A stretch of DNA of 32,060 nt from positions 1-32,060 of the forward strand of contig CAMYUW010000029.1 in NCBI GenBank assembly GCA_947302275.1. The letters run 5' to 3'. Numbering within the stretch: position 1 is the stretch's first letter; each line of letters opens with the position of its first letter. A model generated the notes under the pieces. That model was given only the letters and a program-made list of their open reading frames with translations. It made no database searches and was not told the origin of the DNA. The translations under genes and the position numbers were made by a program. This document shows positions 30,901 to 32,060 of the stretch, piece by piece. The DNA comes from an uncultured Prevotellaceae bacterium (GTDB lineage Bacteria; Bacteroidota; Bacteroidia; Bacteroidales; Muribaculaceae).

Positions 30901-32060
30901 ATGAAAAAGATATTTTTTGTTGTGGGGATACTGCTGGCATTGTCATTGAGCATTAACGCTCAGCGCACGATGTCCATGCCCCAGGCGATGCAGAAACTGC
31001 TCAACGCCGAGTATGCGATCTCCAGCCTCTATGTGGACTCGGTCAACGAGGACAAACTCATCGAAGAGGCCATCAAGGGGATGCTCCAGAGTCTGGACCC
31101 CCACTCTTCTTACACCGATGCCAAGGAGACCAAGGAACTTGAAGAACCGCTGCAAGGCGAGTTCAGCGGTGTGGGCATCCAGTTCAACATGAACAAGGAC
31201 ACGCTGTATGTTATCCAGACCGTACCCGGCGGCCCCAGCGAGCGCGTGGGCGTGCTGGCAGGCGACCGCATCATCTATGTAAACGACACGGTCATCGCGG
31301 GCGTGAAGATGCGCAACAGCGACATCCAGAAGCGCCTGCGCGGCAAGAAGGGCACCCAGGTCGCCATCAAAGTGCAGCGCCCGGGCGTGCCGGAACTGAT
31401 CACCTTCCGCATCACGCGTGACAACATCCCCGTCCACAGCATCGACGCCAGCTACATGCTTGACGACCACACAGGTTACCTGCGCATATCCCGCTTCGGA
31501 GCCAAGACCCACGAGGAGATGATGGAGGCCATGAAAGACCTCAAGAAGCAGGGAATGACCCAACTGGTGATGGACTTGAGCGACAACGGCGGCGGTTATC
31601 TGAATGCCGCCATCGACATGTGTAACGAGTTCCTGGACCGCGGGCAACTCATGGTCTATACCGAAGGCGAGAATAGTCCCCGCAACGAAGCCAACGCCAA
31701 CGGATGGGGCAGCTACAAAGACCTGCACATGGTGGTTATGGTCAACCAGTACTCGGCATCGGCAGCCGAGATTTTCGCCGGAGCAATGCAGGACTGGGAC
31801 CGTGCCGTCATCGTCGGTCGCAGGACTTTCGGCAAGGGTTTGGTGCAGCGCCCCTTCAAGTTTGAAGACGGCTCAATGATGCGCCTGACCGTTGCCCGCT
31901 ATTATACCCCCAGCGGACGCTGTATCCAGAAGCCCTACAACCGCGGCGACAAGAAAGCCTACGAGAACGAACTGCTGGAACGTGCCAACGAGGGCGAATA
32001 CTATTGCCTGGACAGCATCCAGTTTAACGACTCGCTGCGCTATACCACACGCCTGAACGG
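30901..32060 (+). CDS. S41 family C-terminal processing peptidase (CtpA/Prc-like), 3' end outside the window
   Basis: 386 residues are seen and the frame is still open at the window end. Signal peptide MKKIFFVVGILLALSLSINA, cut before Gln21. The N-terminal helical part has GMLQSLDPHSSYTDAKE (60-76). A PDZ domain follows at about 86-165 (GEFSGVGIQF, GGPSERVGVLAGDRIIYVN). The protease core has MDLSDNGGGYLNAAIDMCNE (224-243), catalytic Ser287 in NQYSASAAEIFAGAM and Lys312 in TFGKGLVQ, 25 residues apart as in Tsp. It degrades or trims periplasmic proteins. It is probably transcribed with parE and coaD, although heptad element copy B fills most of the gap between coaD and its start. Confidence 0.93.
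   Translation, partial: MKKIFFVVGILLALSLSINAQRTMSMPQAMQKLLNAEYAISSLYVDSVNEDKLIEEAIKGMLQSLDPHSSYTDAKETKELEEPLQGEFSGVGIQFNMNKDTLYVIQTVPGGPSERVGVLAGDRIIYVNDTVIAGVKMRNSDIQKRLRGKKGTQVAIKVQRPGVPELITFRITRDNIPVHSIDASYMLDDHTGYLRISRFGAKTHEEMMEAMKDLKKQGMTQLVMDLSDNGGGYLNAAIDMCNEFLDRGQLMVYTEGENSPRNEANANGWGSYKDLHMVVMVNQYSASAAEIFAGAMQDWDRAVIVGRRTFGKGLVQRPFKFEDGSMMRLTVARYYTPSGRCIQKPYNRGDKKAYENELLERANEGEYYCLDSIQFNDSLRYTTRLN

Overview
The window looks like a chromosomal segment of a gut-type member of the order Bacteroidales (phylum Bacteroidota), probably near Prevotellaceae or Muribaculaceae. This rests on several signs read from the sequence. Bacteroidota-type promoters (TTTG about 20 bp before TAnnTTTGC) precede most transcription units. 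Lipoproteins and secreted proteins are numerous. Dockerin-like calcium-binding repeats close several secreted proteins, one large protein has a BspA-type leucine-rich repeat, and another has a type IX-like C-terminal tail. Species cannot be named from the sequence alone.

Layout. 1-717: C-terminal end of a secreted starch-binding, dockerin-tailed enzyme. 1042-2133: TlpA/DUF4369-like lipoprotein whose thioredoxin cysteines are both alanine. 2175-3290 (-) and 3374-4357 (+): two glycosyltransferases transcribed from interlocked divergent promoters. 4430-6382: Zn/Cd-type P1B ATPase. 6501-6665: remnant of a secreted dockerin protein. 11849 down to 6843 (-): probable operon of two rhomboid proteases, a membrane-anchored endonuclease/exonuclease/phosphatase-fold protein and an M3 peptidyl-dipeptidase lipoprotein. 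It diverges from an HU gene at 12062-12337. 12711-14612 and 14825-17932: two secreted dockerin-tailed proteins. 18195-19373 (-): SLC1-type symporter. 19535-21927: FemAB/GNAT-like transferase plus an O-antigen flippase-like protein. 22235-23127: greA and a HIT protein. 23580-28064: two large secreted proteins of unknown role in an AT-rich patch. 28329-end: parE, coaD and a C-terminal processing protease, the last cut by the window end.

How the genes fit together. Housekeeping blocks (HU/rhomboid/EEP/M3, greA/HIT, parE/coaD/S41) alternate with surface functions: envelope glycan synthesis and export, starch binding, LRR adhesin-like and dockerin-tailed exported proteins. No phage, plasmid, insertion sequence, CRISPR array, rRNA or tRNA gene was recognised.

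Most unusual signals. (1) A family of intergenic heptanucleotide-periodic elements at 21928-22025, 30781-30885 and a partial copy at 28176-28239; the two full copies are in opposite orientation, share a nearly identical 29-nt core and each start at the first base after a stop codon. (2) Interlocked divergent promoters with a near-leaderless start at 3288-3347. (3) A composition-mosaic pair of secreted proteins. (4) Proteins of known folds lacking signature residues: the TlpA-like lipoprotein, the SLC1 symporter and the ParE Toprim motif. (5) Two possible small RNAs bounded by a promoter motif and a terminator.
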